Positions 25,071 through 37,800 are shown, numbered from the stretch's first letter. The stretch is DNA of 64,000 nucleotides from Ophiura sarsii (GCA_035610835.1 CM069452.1:66746919-66810918), one strand, 5' to 3'. Made by a program: numbers and translations. The notes: a model not told the origin generated them from the sequence alone.

Positions 25071-25871
25071 CAGTGTCCAAATTAAGTGGTAATCCGGTCG
25101 TCCTGACGACCAGATTTGCTGCCGGACGACCACGAATTTCGGCCATGGTAATCCGTGGGACGACCAGTTTTTTTAAAAGTCCTGTACTGTATTTGAAACA
25201 ACTTCTTTACTTACAGTAATTCCTCTTCAAAATATGATTAAACTGCACGTAAATTCACAGTTTCCTACCACTTTATCCACAATTTTAAAAATAAAACTAC
25301 TCAACAAAGTATTGAAATTTGAAAAGCTTACGAAAAACGATCTCTAGTAAATTCATGTTGTTGTGTCGCACTCGTAAAGAGTCGTAGTATTTTCTCAATC
25401 AATTTCATCTGACCGGCTGACCCACCTCGATCCCACATACCTAGTTCAGTTTAATATACTAGTGTATTGGTTTCATATAGAATCGTGCCTTTTTATTGCG
25501 CTATATTGGCAAGGGCTGCATGGCTTACCGCGTGATGAACGTTGCTGTATAGCAAAATACACGTGTTTGGAACTGAGCATTCTAGAACCGTGGTTCTATC
25601 ATTACATCATCCTTTGCTTTACCACGTGCGTGTTAGAATTACTTTGCCGACGGGCTGGCTTTGCACACATTGTTTACAATGTCGCAGCAACTTTCGCTGA
25701 CAACTTTCTTCAATAGGGGCGGGGGTAGGGGATCAAATGCGGGTGGGGATGGCGGAAATTTCCACAAATCTGCATATTTAATGGTCAAATTACGGATTAC
25801 CAAAATTTTTGGCGGATTACCAGTTTTCATGACATTGGATTACCAGATTTTTTTCCTTAATTTGGACACTG
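25071..25871. mobile_element. hAT-like non-autonomous element, 801 bp
   Basis: Its exact 16-bp terminal inverted repeats are CAGTGTCCAAATTAAG and CTTAATTTGGACACTG. It is flanked by the 8-bp direct repeat ACCACGTG (25063-25070 and 25872-25879). The CAG start and 8-bp duplication are hAT hallmarks. Subterminal words (ggtaatccg, gtcgtcc/ggacgacc; ggattaccag on the right) repeat. An internal 84-codon frame has no recognisable transposase motif. Confidence 0.85.
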
Positions 25872-26654
25872 ACCACGTGCAATGATTTTATGGTGAAGTA
25901 GTCGATCCAGCCATAGCAAAACGCCGCAGTTGTCTCTCAAATAAGATGTTGAGATCTTAATACCAACAAATGCTTCAAAATGATATATTTGTGGTTAAAA
26001 TTGGATACTTGTCTTTGTTTTCTTTGTTTTTCTATGCCTATAATTTCATGAATATCTCAAAATGCATTTGACCGACAACTGCACCCTGTTGCCGCGACAG
26101 TACACACATGCGCTACTGTAAATAACATTATAAATAACATAATTCTGAAAATGGTCACTGATTGTTTGTATTTCAAAAGAGATCATTTTTACCAAATTCG
26201 GATTCTACCAATTTTACAAATAGTCTGTAATTTCTATCAGAATCGTCCCATTTTTTTTAATTTAAAATTCCTAAGAAAGCTAAATATATGTAAATGTTAG
26301 AATCACAAGCACAATTACTAATAACAATGGTATTCATGCCAAATAAATTCAACTTTCCCAGTATAAAACATGCTGAGATACCCTGTATTTCATTGTTTTA
26401 TAGGCTTCACATTTCTGGGTTAAATTTCAATAATGCTGCATTTAGTGTGACTAGAGGCTGTCTATTCGTTTCTGTTCTGTCAAAACCTTGTATGTTTTCC
26501 GGCCCTTCATTATGAAGTAAAACTGAACTGCCCACATTTATGCATAGGAAGTGGTGTTCTATACATGTTCAGGGGCAAGAGCAATTACAAGGTTTTGATA
26601 GATGTGTTTTTACAGTAGCCCTTGTTGAACATGTTTAGAGCAGACCGCCTAATG

Positions 26655-26945
26655 CGGAAAACATACTAAGGTCGCTTTGCGATCCGGGTCGCTCCTGATG
26701 ACGTAATTTACATCTTGTGGTTCAATCGAATGCAATCAAGTCAGCTGCGACCTCACGTGACTTTCCAAAAGTTGGGCAGATCGCACCAGGTCGCTAGGCC
26801 TGGATTGCTGCAGTTGACTTCAGTGCTTCAAATCCAACTCATGTGCGACTAGTTGCCTCGATCTGTCAAGTTGCTGTGAGCGATTTGTATTACCATAGTC
26901 CACTCGAGCGACCTAAGATTGCCACGACCTGCGACCGGTCAGTAT
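26655..26945. mobile_element. GGTCGC-rich element related to 5752-6440
   Basis: It starts aaaacatactaaggtcgctttgcga and ends gcgaccggtcagtatg. GGTCGC/GCGACC words recur throughout. The left end is the reverse complement of the right end of the element at 5752-6440, so the two belong to one family. Confidence 0.55.
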
Positions 26946-27046
26946 GTCATAAGCATAAAGGTTATACATAGGAAGTATTACTTTATAATGTACATGCTGA
27001 CGTGCAGATATGAGGTCTTGACACAGAATAGCGCCTACATGTATCA

Positions 27047-27304
27047 TAACACTTTCCATGCGGCTATCAGTTTTACCATTATTATACAAAACAGATTTTT
27101 TTTTTCTTCAAAAACCTTTCCGAATTTTAATAGTCTATCCCAAGGATAACTGAACCAATACTAGGCATGTTTGTACTTATTTCAATGCATTTCTCATGGT
27201 TATTCCAAATATGGTAATAAAAGTCAATAATTTTGACATTTTTGAAACATTTTGTGAAATCTTGGAATGTTGTCTGCAGATGCCTGCCGCGTGGAAAGTG
27301 TTAA
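27047..27304. mobile_element. Inverted-repeat element with TAACACTTTCCA ends, copy 1
   Basis: The ends are taacactttccatgcggc and gccgcgtggaaagtgtta, which are inverted. The interior (ttcaatgcatttctcatggt, tttgaaacattttgtg, tcttggaatgt) aligns with a second copy at 41231-41466. Confidence 0.75.
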
Positions 27305-28277
27305 GTTTCCTGTCCTATTGTCCATTATATTCTCTCAGATATCGTTATCTATCAAATGTGTGTTGCCACGTTGGTTTTCGCTTCTCTACAAATGCTTGAA
27401 TACCCTCCTGACCGTCCTTGAGTGCTAAATTCTCCACCATGACGTCACCAGCTTGCCTGTGGGATGATAGATTATAATTTCATATTAAATAATAAAATGT
27501 TATACAGTAATTTACCATTTCTTACCAAAATAGAGGGTGGGTTAAAAACAAGTTAAACCATTTCTGTCACCAATTTTCACATATTTACAATTACATTTTT
27601 TTAATTTTTTAATGTTTTATAAAAGCATTGGTTATTGAGAATCACAGGCAAAAAATGTCAGACCGGAATTATTTTGTTTATGAAATATGGTCGTTTTAAA
27701 AGATATCATGTGCAAAATTGACTTGGCCATGGATGCCTTCAAGGTTTCTCCCAAAGAATAACTTTCACTCAATCAACTGTTATATCTAGAGTTTTTGTCT
27801 AATATGTTACAATATGCCAACTGCCAATTTGAACTCTTTTCTATGCAGAGTTTTGAAATTAGGAAAGAGTTATGATTTACTCCATCAGGGCTGTGGTAAA
27901 AGAAAGGGTGGCACAAAAGAGTCAGCATGGACAAGCAGGGCATACCATTTATTTCAGCAGAAGGCAGATTATGAAATTGGAAATTGCAATTCCACAAGAA
28001 GAGGACACATCATAATCAGGAGGGGCAGTCTGCTACACTGTCCCTGGCATAAATAGTGATCAACAAGCTGTGCAATATATTCAGAGGAGTATGCACATAA
28101 CTGCAAAGTAAAGTTAACAGTTTGTAAAATAAAGCTCAAATTTGCATTCAATGGGCTCAGATACTATAACAGTAAAAGCGCCAACTGAGTCAAAAGCCAT
28201 AAATTGTGCCCACCAGGAAATCTTTTTATTGTTTGTATTATTTCCTCGCTCAAATTTGGGTGGGACGACGGGCGGAT

Positions 28278-28386
28278 GTGCAGAAGGTCCCCGGATCAAT
28301 TCCCTGCTGGACCCCAGCGATTTAGTTGGTGTTCTCTTTCCAAAATTGTGATCCCAGTTAAAACCCGGTTAGAGGGTTAGGGTTAA
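28278..28386 (+). repeat. Truncated copy of the tRNA-derived SINE-like element
   Basis: It matches the 3' half of the element at 5255-5405: a damaged B box (GGATCAATTCC), then gatttagttggtgtt and ttgtgatcccagtt, ending in gggttagggtta. The A-box part is missing or too diverged to see. Confidence 0.55.
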
Positions 28387-29342
28387 AAAGCATTATTAAC
28401 CAAATGAATTTAATTGAAAAATCCAAAATATATTATGTACATTTTACACCAATCTTACCTGTAAGCAGAGTTCCTATCTTTGGTTATTTGACTGTTGAAA
28501 CATGCTTTTCCTAGTGCAATCACTGATCTGCTTGATTCAACTATCCTATCGGCTACAGCCATAGTCTGTAATGCAAAGTTTGAACAATTTTAATCACTTT
28601 GCCATAATACACCCTGGTCCATATTCTCAAATTTTAGGATTTTTTTATGGATTATTTATGTCCATGAGAAAAATGCCTCCCCCCTCCTATTCCACAAAAG
28701 TTTAAACGGTCAAATACGCATACCCAATGTCAATTTGATTTTTAAAAAATTAACTGAAATGATTTTCATTCTTTTGAAATGTGCTGTTGGCACAAGATGT
28801 TAGGAATATCATAGAAAGAGCGTAAGACCTATGAATTTGTCAGACGCCAGATTGGGGACCAAGCTTCTCTGTGGATAATAAGAACATACAACAAACTGCA
28901 ATAATACTTTGGTGGATATATTTCCCGGGACTCGCTCCCACCCTTAATATTTAATTCAAAATGTACAACACTGAAATAGCTATAGAGTACAGTGCTCGAA
29001 AAAGGATCTTACCAGGGAATAAATACGCTCATCAACTGAAAAATATCAAATTACAAGATTATGGATTAATCTCTCCACTCTCCAATTTGAAATATTGATC
29101 GTGACAATCGGTTAACAAAGAATGCTACACCGACAGAATGACCCAGTGTGCCTTTAATAAGACTTGTTTGAGTGGGTATGTCAAATAACAGAAAAGCCCC
29201 AAAATGTGGGATTTTGCATAAGCTTTTTGAGCAATTTTGGATTCTTTTTTTTAATAGGAAATTTCTCAAAAAACAAACACAACCATTTTTTATTTGTTTT
29301 TGACAATTTTGAAAATTGTTGAAAATTCACAGAAATTACTCT

Positions 29343-29792
29343 TACCGTATTATCCCTATTAAGCGCCCAGGGCGGTTAGCAAAGTCATTTTGGGTGGGCG
29401 CTTATTATGTTACCTTTTTAAACTCATTTATCGTACTAAATAAAATGTACAAATGGTCATTTAAAGATGCTGACTATTTGATGGTAATTTGAAGATATTG
29501 ACCATATGATGGTTATTTGAAGATGCTGACCATTTGATGTACTAAATACAATGTACAAGTGGTAATTTGAGAAGGCCAACCACTTGACGTACTCACGAAA
29601 ATGTACAATTGGTCATTTTAGGAGGCTGACCATTTCATGTACTAAATGAAATATATGTACAAGTGGTCATTTGAGGATGCTGACCATTTGAAAAGGTGGG
29701 CGCTTATAAGGGATTGTTTGTTGGTAGTCATTGAGAAAAAACAGGGGTGGGCGCTTATAAGGTCCTGGGCGCTTAATAGGGATAATACGGTA
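29343..29792. mobile_element. Inverted-repeat element with TACCGTATTATCCCTATTAA ends
   Basis: Left end taccgtattatccctattaa and right end ttaatagggataatacggta are exact 20-bp inverted repeats, followed inward by gcgccc/gggcgc. The middle (29440-29700) has about five diverged copies of a 45-60-bp unit containing atgtacaa.tggtcatttgaagatgctgaccatttga. TA-type insertion is likely; it is non-coding. Confidence 0.85.
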
Positions 29793-30314
29793 TTTGTTTT
29801 GGGGAATAACTCCACAAAACAACAACAACAAAACCCTAACCAACAGACCCTACTGAGAGGTTTGTGTGCCCTTAGAACAGGGTGCATTTTGTCGCCTTAC
29901 CTCATTCTCCAAACTCTCATGTGGCACCACCCTACTGACCAGTCCATGTTGAAGAGCAACTGAGGAGTTTAGAAAATAACAATATGTGATGCGATCTGTA
30001 AAAACTCGTCGGATGTCGCACAATGTGAACTAGGGATTATGGGTAAAAGTAAAATGTAATTTTTTTTTATTATTAAAAAAATATATATATTATAGATGTT
30101 TTTAAAGAAAATTAAATTCCAATACTTCGTGTCATCATCTTTCATGAAATTTCACCTCCAAAAACTTATTTAAGTCACTTTTATTATTAACCTTATAATG
30201 TTATTCTATTGAAATATGTATCTTTTTTGGCCTGTTTTCATGATTTCTTGTTTTGTAGCTTTTTATGACATCACAATCATCGTTTACTCATAACTTTTTT
30301 TGTAGTGATCGTAG

Positions 30315-30414
30315 NNNNNNNNNNNNNNNNNNNNNNNNNNNNNNNNNNNNNNNNNNNNNNNNNNNNNNNNNNNNNNNNNNNNNNNNNNNNNNNNNNNNNN
30401 NNNNNNNNNNNNNN
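30315..30414. other. Assembly gap of exactly 100 N
   Basis: One hundred undetermined bases. The round number suggests a placeholder of unknown true size. It interrupts the reverse transcriptase of the retrotransposon, whose 3' part is not seen on the far side. Confidence 0.99.
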
Positions 30415-33292
30415 TGACGTTGAAGTCCATCAGCCAGTCTTTGGACCACTTTGCGAGTATTTGTAGATCGTCTTGAAGTACCTGGTGATCATGCGCAGAA
30501 TGTATTTCTCTGTATACAATGCTATCGTCAGCAAAGAGTCTGATGTTTGATTGGATGCTGTCCTGTATGTCATTTATATACAGCAAGAATAACGCAGGAC
30601 CAAGTACAGATCCTTGGGGGACTCCTGATGTCACATCTTCCCAGGATGAGTGTTGACCATTTACAGAGACTGCCTGGGTGCGGTTGTTGAGAAAGGCGTT
30701 TATCCAAGTGAGAGTTTGCCCTCGAATCCCGTAGAAGTCTAACTTGGCGGACAGGTGTGGGTGGGAAACTCTATCAAACGCCTTGCTAAAATCTAGTAGA
30801 ATGACATCTGTCTGACCTCTGTGTTCTAAAGTTGTGGCCCAGTCATGTATTGATGTTAGCAGTTGGGTGACTGTTGAGAGGCGTTCTCTGAAGCCATGTT
30901 GAGAGTCCAGTAGGATTTTATGTTGGCTTAGGTGCTTGGCAACATGGCTCAGGACGATGTGTTCTTGGATTTTGCAGCAAAGGCATGTCAGGGATATTGG
31001 TCTGTAGTTGGCAGGGTCAGACTTCTCACCTTTCTTGTAGATACCAGTGACCAGGGCTTTCTTCCACTGGGAGGGAACCACACCAGAGTCGAGAGACTAC
31101 AAGAAAGTGAGTGCAGGTGCAATTTCCTCTGCGACGATCTTCAGGAGTCGTGGTGGGATCTCGTCAGGGCCGCTAGCTTTGGAAGGATTTAGCTGTTTGA
31201 GCTGTTTAATGACGCCCTCCTGATGGATAGTAAGGTTTGGTATGTCCGGGAATGGTGAAGAGCCTTTATTGGGGATATTGCTAGCCACACAGGGGTTGAA
31301 GACTGACTTGAATTGTGTGTTCAAGGCGGTGGCTTTGTCTTTGTCATTTATACAATACTTGGACGGAGTGCGTAGTGCTGGTATGCCCAGATTACTTGTT
31401 CTCATAAGTTTCACGTAGGACCAGAATGTTTTAGGTTTGTCAGTGAGACTACCCCCTATTATGTTATTGACATAATTTACGTGGGCACAACGTATGAGTT
31501 TTGCTAGACTATTCCTGAAGATACGGAAAGTTTTCCAATGAGTGGATGAGCTTAATTTTCTTGCCAGTGTGTATAGCCTGTCACGTTTTCTCATTTTTCG
31601 TTTGATTTGTGGCGTTATCCATGGCACGTGTCTTTTGCCCCCGCTCATTTTGGAAGGTATGTGTGAGTTCATAAGATCTTTCAGGAAGTCACAGATTTTT
31701 CTCCAGTTTGTATCCACACTATTGTCCTCTGGATTTGAGGATATGAACTTATGTGAAAATTCCTTGGTAAGTTTTTGGAGTTTTTCTGGGTCAGCTTTTT
31801 TGAAGTTTGGAACTTTTCTCCGTGGTTTAGATTGTATTTTTGGTTTCATGTTGATGTTGAATAAGACAATGTTGTGGTCTGAGATACCGGGAAGTGACTC
31901 TATGTTATCGATTACCTGAGGACACGTTGTTGTAATGAGGTCCAGGACACTATTTGATACAGGTCTTGTAATTTTTGTGACGAGTTGTGACAGTGAGTTT
32001 CCCAGAAGAAAGTTAAGGAATTTGGAATGGGCGGGTGCAGTTTTGGTATTTGTGGTGGACCATGATGCCCAATCTATATCAGGGAAGTTGAAGTCGCCGC
32101 CTATTATGATATTTGGATATGATTTCCGCTTACCTATAAGTTTGGTTAGTGATATGGATAGTTGGTCAACGGCAGCATTTTTGTTTGCTTGCGTTTGTGG
32201 GCCATAAAAACTAGCAATATATAGGGGTTTGGTACCTGCAAATCGTATGTTGGCCCAAATAATCTCACAGTCTGAGTCAAATTGAGGAGAACTGTCAGAT
32301 ATAAGAATATCTCTGGTGGCAAGAAAGACACCTCCCCCGTATATGTTCCTGTCTCTACGATAGACTGTATAGTTGTCGGGGAACAGGGAGTAAGTTGGCA
32401 TAGACACATCAATTTTTGATTCACAGCCCATGATAATGTCAGGGCGGTGCTGCTCCACAGTTGAACGGAAGGCAGCCTGTTTAGCAGTGCTTTTGAGGCT
32501 ATTGCAGTTGATTATCATGCCTTTTAAGCCAAATTTGCGATTTTTGTTAGGTGGTTTGAATTTGGGTGGTCTTGTGGCAGGGTCTGGACGAGTTGGGGTG
32601 GATGTAAGAGGTTTGGTTGGTGAATGGGAGTTGTCACTATCACTATCGTCGAGTGATAGGGGAGAAAATGGATTTGATACATCGAATGATGCTGTGGCGA
32701 ATAGCGAGCTATCAAAATTTGGGAGGCCACATTTTACACAAATCCATGCAAAGCTCCCTGACTTGTTAAGGAGGTCGTTATAGTGTGACTTGGACATGCC
32801 ACAGCAATCAATATGACACCAATTATCACAGGTGTCACAAAGGACAGCATTGTCATTATTTTTGACATTGTTTTGACAAATACTGCAAGGATATTTGGCT
32901 ACTATAGGACCAGGATTGGTTTCCACTTGGCCACTTAACAGTATAGCTATGAATAAGTGGAGGTTTTTGTTTGACTTGAAATTCCAAACAGATGTACAGA
33001 AAGAGAATTTCTGGGAAGCACGTATAGCAATTGGCAGGCTTAATTTGTTACAAAGTTGGGATATATCACTTATCTGTTGTGGGTGGTTACGATGGTAAAT
33101 GATATTGGTGTTAGTAATAGCTGAATTTGGATTTTCAAAGCTCCCAGTATGCATGCTTGGGTACAACATGGCTTTGTAAACATTTGCCAAAATTGCCAAA
33201 GTGACAATAAAATTGAGTAGAAAATTACGGTTTTTGTAGTTGAAGTCACGAGCCATCCTTATATAGGTGGTTGGTGTGTAAGAATGTATCAA
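30415..33292 (-). mobile_element. CR1-like non-LTR retrotransposon: 2A-like motif, PHD finger, endonuclease, reverse transcriptase
   Basis: The - strand frame starts at 33292. Residues 1-120 are a hydrophobic-rich leader ending in a 2A-like motif GQVETNPGP (121-129). A C4HC3 PHD finger follows (C136, C139, C152, C155, H160, C163, C185, C188). Next is an APE-type endonuclease with E291 (ESKID), GGDFNFPDIDW (398-408) and SDH (471-473). A TAG at 31097-31099 stops the frame. The same frame resumes with the reverse transcriptase: NYRPISL, LLDFSKAFDRVSH, GVPQGSVLGP and the catalytic FADD. Coding then ends in the assembly gap, so thumb and 3' UTR are missing. The 5' UTR may extend to about 33670. 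Architecture fits CR1/L2-group elements; the exact clade is not settled. The single stop suggests recent inactivation. Confidence 0.93.
32906..32932 (-). other. 2A-like ribosome-skipping motif in the retrotransposon
   Basis: It encodes GQVETNPGP, preceded by LHLFIAILLS. The invariant NPGP core and the E at its usual place are present; the usual D of DxExNPGP is Q. If active, it would release a 128-residue hydrophobic leader from the PHD-endonuclease-RT product. 2A-like motifs are known in non-LTR elements of sea urchins and other animals. Confidence 0.7.
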
Positions 33293-34883
33293 GTAAAATG
33301 ATTAGTAATAGTATAGATCCTACCGTATGAGTCCGATTGGCAATTGGATTTGTATAGAGCTGGGTGTGTCTGCAGATTTTCGCGGGGAAATCACCACCAG
33401 TGTGTATACTTGGAAAAAAAAAGGTGCCAAATTTGGCAGTAGGATGAAATGGTGAGAACTCCGTGAATTTCCAGTGCTGGAATCCTGGCAAAATAATAAA
33501 GACTAGGCGAAAATACTCCTTCTGGTGCTTAGGTGTGGTTGAGGAGAAACCCTGTGTCGTTTTTGAAGTGATGTTTGGTGATAAAAAGTTCGAAAAAGTA
33601 GATAATAAATTTTTGAAAAACGGAGAGAAGTGGAGGCACGTCCGATGGCTGCGACGTCAACAAACAATACTGGAGACTAGACTCCTGTTACTAGGAATCA
33701 TTGTTTTTTAGTTAGCAGGTATGTGAGTAATGCCAAAATTACTGCTTCTGAATGCTAAATAGCGGGCTAAATAGTGCCTTAAAATGCCTATAGCCAAGGA
33801 GCTCCCAGGACTACGGCTCTTGTTCTTCTTTCCGGTAAAATTTCAGACTTCAGTAACTGAAGATAGTCGAACTGCGTTTCTGGGTTGCAATTGATAGTCT
33901 TACAGCGGATGGGGTCCAGGGGGCTAACTTCGCCCCTGGACCCCACCCGCTGGTCGCTTCACTCCCTCCGCTCACACAAATTTGGCCCACCTATCAAACT
34001 CAAAACAGTCCTGGAGGCTCAACTGCCCCCCCCCCCCCCCCGTGCCACGCTGAAGACCCCCTTTTTCACCCTCTGCTGCTAGCTCTTATGACCCCCCCCC
34101 CCTTTGAGCCTGCATCAGTTCTTAAGATCCCAATTTTATTGAAAATTCTAAAATCGCGAAATTTTGCGTTCCAAAGCCCCAATTCTTCGAAAATTTTGCG
34201 TTCTAAAACCAAAAAAACCCCGAAAATTTGCGTTCATCTTGCTAATCAAAATTGAACTATAGGCCAGTCTCAAGGAAGACCAACTTTTTTGAAAAATCAG
34301 TTCCTAGACCCTATCTTTAGTCATAAAATTCACTCAGTTCAGTTCTGTAGCCCCCTTTTTTGAGATCCTGGGCGGCACACCCCTACCCAAAAAAAGTTGA
34401 GTGCCCCCCCCCCCCCCCATATTATCTTTTAAAACTTTTTTGAACCCCTCAAGCACGTTCAGCCTTTCATGAAAACGCTCTAGTTTGGAGCGATTTCGAT
34501 TAGGTGTTTTTTGTCACCCTATTTGGGCGCGTTAATCTTGTTGATAGATTATTTTCGCTCCCAGAGCTCATCAGCACATCACCATCCCATCACATAGCGA
34601 CGAACTGGTATTTCTCCTTGATAGGATTCTAACACAAAACAGCTGAAATCGCCGTATTTACCTCAATAATTCATTTCAAATGACAAGATTAAATAGTTGT
34701 CATCATTGCTAGACGACAGCTGGTTTGTGTAATTATTCAAAAACGGAGTAAAACCCAACGAAATCAGCCCGAGCGAGAGTGTGTATTTTTTATGGGATCC
34801 AGGAAACGTTCGTAAACAACACTATATCAAGCTTCCCAGCAAACATTGAATCAAACATACAACTCATCACTAACTAACACAGA
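33293..34883. other. Intergenic region 2
   Basis: The left part, to about 33670, is probably the 5' UTR of the retrotransposon. The rest contains C-rich homopolymer runs at 34025-34040, 34090-34103 and 34405-34418, and AT-rich DNA. The last few hundred bases should hold the promoter and 5' leader of the membrane-protein gene, but I see no clear TATA box or initiator. Confidence 0.4.
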
Positions 34884-37800
34884 ATGACGACTGTCTGGAT
34901 GAAAGCTAATCTTTGCTGTGTGATGTTGGTGCTATTTCATGTGAGATGGGGACAAACAGCCACTAAAACAGGTAGGTACAAATATTTATTTATAAATGCT
35001 ATTGCTAGCTAAAATAAAAAATGGGCTAAAATATAAAAATATAAATTTCTCGCTTTATCGACACACCAGTTCAGTTTTACCACCATCACTTGTCTCATGA
35101 TTCTAGATGCAGGCGTTGCATCCCAGACCGGCGTGAAAAACTGCAATTTTCCAACTAATTTGCATGTCTTCCTTTCTCCTTTCTGTCCCTTTCTCTTTCC
35201 CATCCTTTTTGTCTCCTCTTCTCCCTTTCTTTGCCCCGATTTTCCCGGTAAAATGTTGCCCCCCCCCCCCCCTTGCCAACCCCTGTACAGTACTGATGGT
35301 CCCCACCATGCCCTGGGGCCAGGGTTGCAATTGATAAGTGCATTAGTCCTTACAGTGAAATCCTCATTTTAACCTGAGACGAATATACCTGAGACGAATA
35401 TACCAGGTATATTCGTCTCAGTTTTAACGTTACAAGGGTTGCTAACTGAAATGATACTCGTACTTAACTTAGGCCAGGGTCTGCATTAAGGATTTTATTT
35501 TGTGTAGCAAAACCTGATTGATGAGCTGCAGTTTGAAATATTTGCCATATTTTGTATGGAAACATATGGCATAAAATTGCTATACATTTCCAAAATTGTG
35601 TAGCAAAATATGAGGATTGAAGAGCATTTTATTCATATTTTGCTACGCGCAGTGGGGTGGGAGAGGGGGACAAGTAAGGCTGTGAATGCACAGGTACATG
35701 TAGTTTCGTACCCGGGTACCCGAAAATACACACTAAAAAAAAATGTTACAACAAATTTACAAGTACAAATTTGTCCCCAAAATGACACATAATGGGGTCA
35801 ATAGAGGTCATTTGGGGGAAAATTAGTACTAAAAAAAAACTTTAAAAAAACCCCCTTAATTTTCCTGGGTATAAGTCACAGCCTTGGGGACAAGAATTCT
35901 TTTTATAGCTAAATTAATAATTGAACGAACACAACTAAGCAGCGTATCGTCCCGGGGGGGTCAGTGAACATACCAAGCGGGTACACGCGAATTCTACCCC
36001 GCGATCGATCGTGACGGAACCCCCGCGTTGTGTGGTGGCATATAAACCCAATTTTCAGTGGTATGCACTTACCGTCCAGGCTACATTTGACGTCTTAGAA
36101 AATGTCACTTGGGCTTAGCAAATACTTCAGAGTTACAAATATAATTCAAACATGAAAATCGGTGGATTACATCGTCGTCAAATTGTATTTGAAGAAAATG
36201 GTGTGGTCGGAAAAAAACATGATTCGGCGACATTGTTTTGATAACGTCACGAGGTCTCGCGATATTTTGCGAGAAATCACGTTGATTCGGCGACATTGTT
36301 TTGATAACGTCACGAGGTCTCGCGATATTTTGCGAGAATTCACGTTAAACGTGAATTCTCGCAAAATATCGCGCACATGTGCGCGATATTTTGACAGTAC
36401 TTGACAGTTGTTGAAGAGACACAGGTGGTACACACAAAGGAAGTCGATATCTTAATCCGTTTAGACGACATGTTTTCACGAATTTTCATTTTCGCACCTC
36501 AGATAATGCGCTGTTTTTCTGCTTCCGTTTTTCGGTTTTAAAAATAAGGTAGGTAGAAATGCTCTGTAGGAAAACGTATTACTGATAATCTTATTTGCAA
36601 ACGTTTTACCTTTGCGGTGTTCAAGAAATATTTTTATGTGAACTATTCGCTGCTGTGACACAGTTTTATCGGCTTTGAAACCAGGGGCTTTTTCATTTGG
36701 TTGAATCATAGATCCAACCAAATGTAGTTAGTTGTACCAAGCGGGTACACATGCGCGTCCAAGCACCTCTGAAATGGACCCTAAATGGCGTAAACCAGAA
36801 CACTATTTTGATACCCCTAAATGGCGTAACACATACAAACCCTACCCTAAATGGCGTTACCAAGTACACTCAATAATGCACCCCTAAATGGCGTAATATA
36901 GTAATGCTCAAAATAATCTTAATTCATAATCATGTGACATTCATACAGATATGTATGATGTAGAATGCATGCAAAAAGGAGGGAAATATTGAAGATTTTT
37001 TTCATCATTTTGCATGTTTATTGAAAAGTCACACATATAACAATTATCCCGGCAATTAGTACCCCTAAACGTCGACACCTCGATGCTGTAATGGATACCC
37101 TAAAGTGCGATGCCCCCTAAAAAAGTACCCCTTTTTTAGAAAGATGTCGACGACGTCGTGTGGTGAAATCTGGACCCTTTTCGACGCTTTTTTTGGACGC
37201 GGATGCGTACCCGCTTGGTATGTTCACGCTTGGTATGCCCCCCCCCCCCCCCCCCCGGGCGTATCGTGTATGAGTGCAGTGCACACAACCATTCGCCGGA
37301 TAATTTCGGGGGCGCGTTCATCTTTGTACTGCGTTCGTGATGTTCGTTCAATTATTGATTTACCTATGGGGGGGGGGGGGGGGGGGGCATGAAGAAAAGA
37401 ATATGTGCGAGAAGCAATTATTAAGCAATTCTTTTTTGCCAATTTACGTAAAGATGGGCTAAAATTTGGGTTTATGTACAGCAGTTTGAACTTCTTTTTA
37501 CTGACATTTTTATAATTTTATGTAACTTTTTCTCATTTTTCCACATGTTTTGATTGTAACTTCGATTCACCCTATGACTTTTTTTTTGTTGGTATACATT
37601 AAAAACATTAAAAATTTCAATAAACCAAAAAATAACTACATTTTTTGGAAAATCGCACATTGTAAATAACTTGGAGATGGGCCCACCTCAAAACGCATGG
37701 CCACCTTGCCACCATGCAGCTAGGATTTTTTCAGGGGGGAGGGGGCAAGATTTCCTAAATTTTTGTAAAAGGGAGCCCCAATTTTCTTTTTGCAGTCAGC

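Larger units (their letters stand above)
19060..30414. other. Intergenic region 1
   Basis: No gene could be supported between the coiled-coil gene and the retrotransposon. The stretch holds the inverted-repeat elements listed separately, plus AT-rich unique DNA. An AATAAA at 21402-21407 is a possible distal polyadenylation signal for the coiled-coil gene, though it is far from the stop. A 121-codon frame at 20958-21323 has no recognisable features. From 26000 to 30000 I see only dispersed repeats and unique sequence. Confidence 0.5.

Noticed and set aside
31542..32783. Several + strand frames of 90-125 codons
   Set aside because: They are antisense shadows of the retrotransposon endonuclease and PHD coding region.
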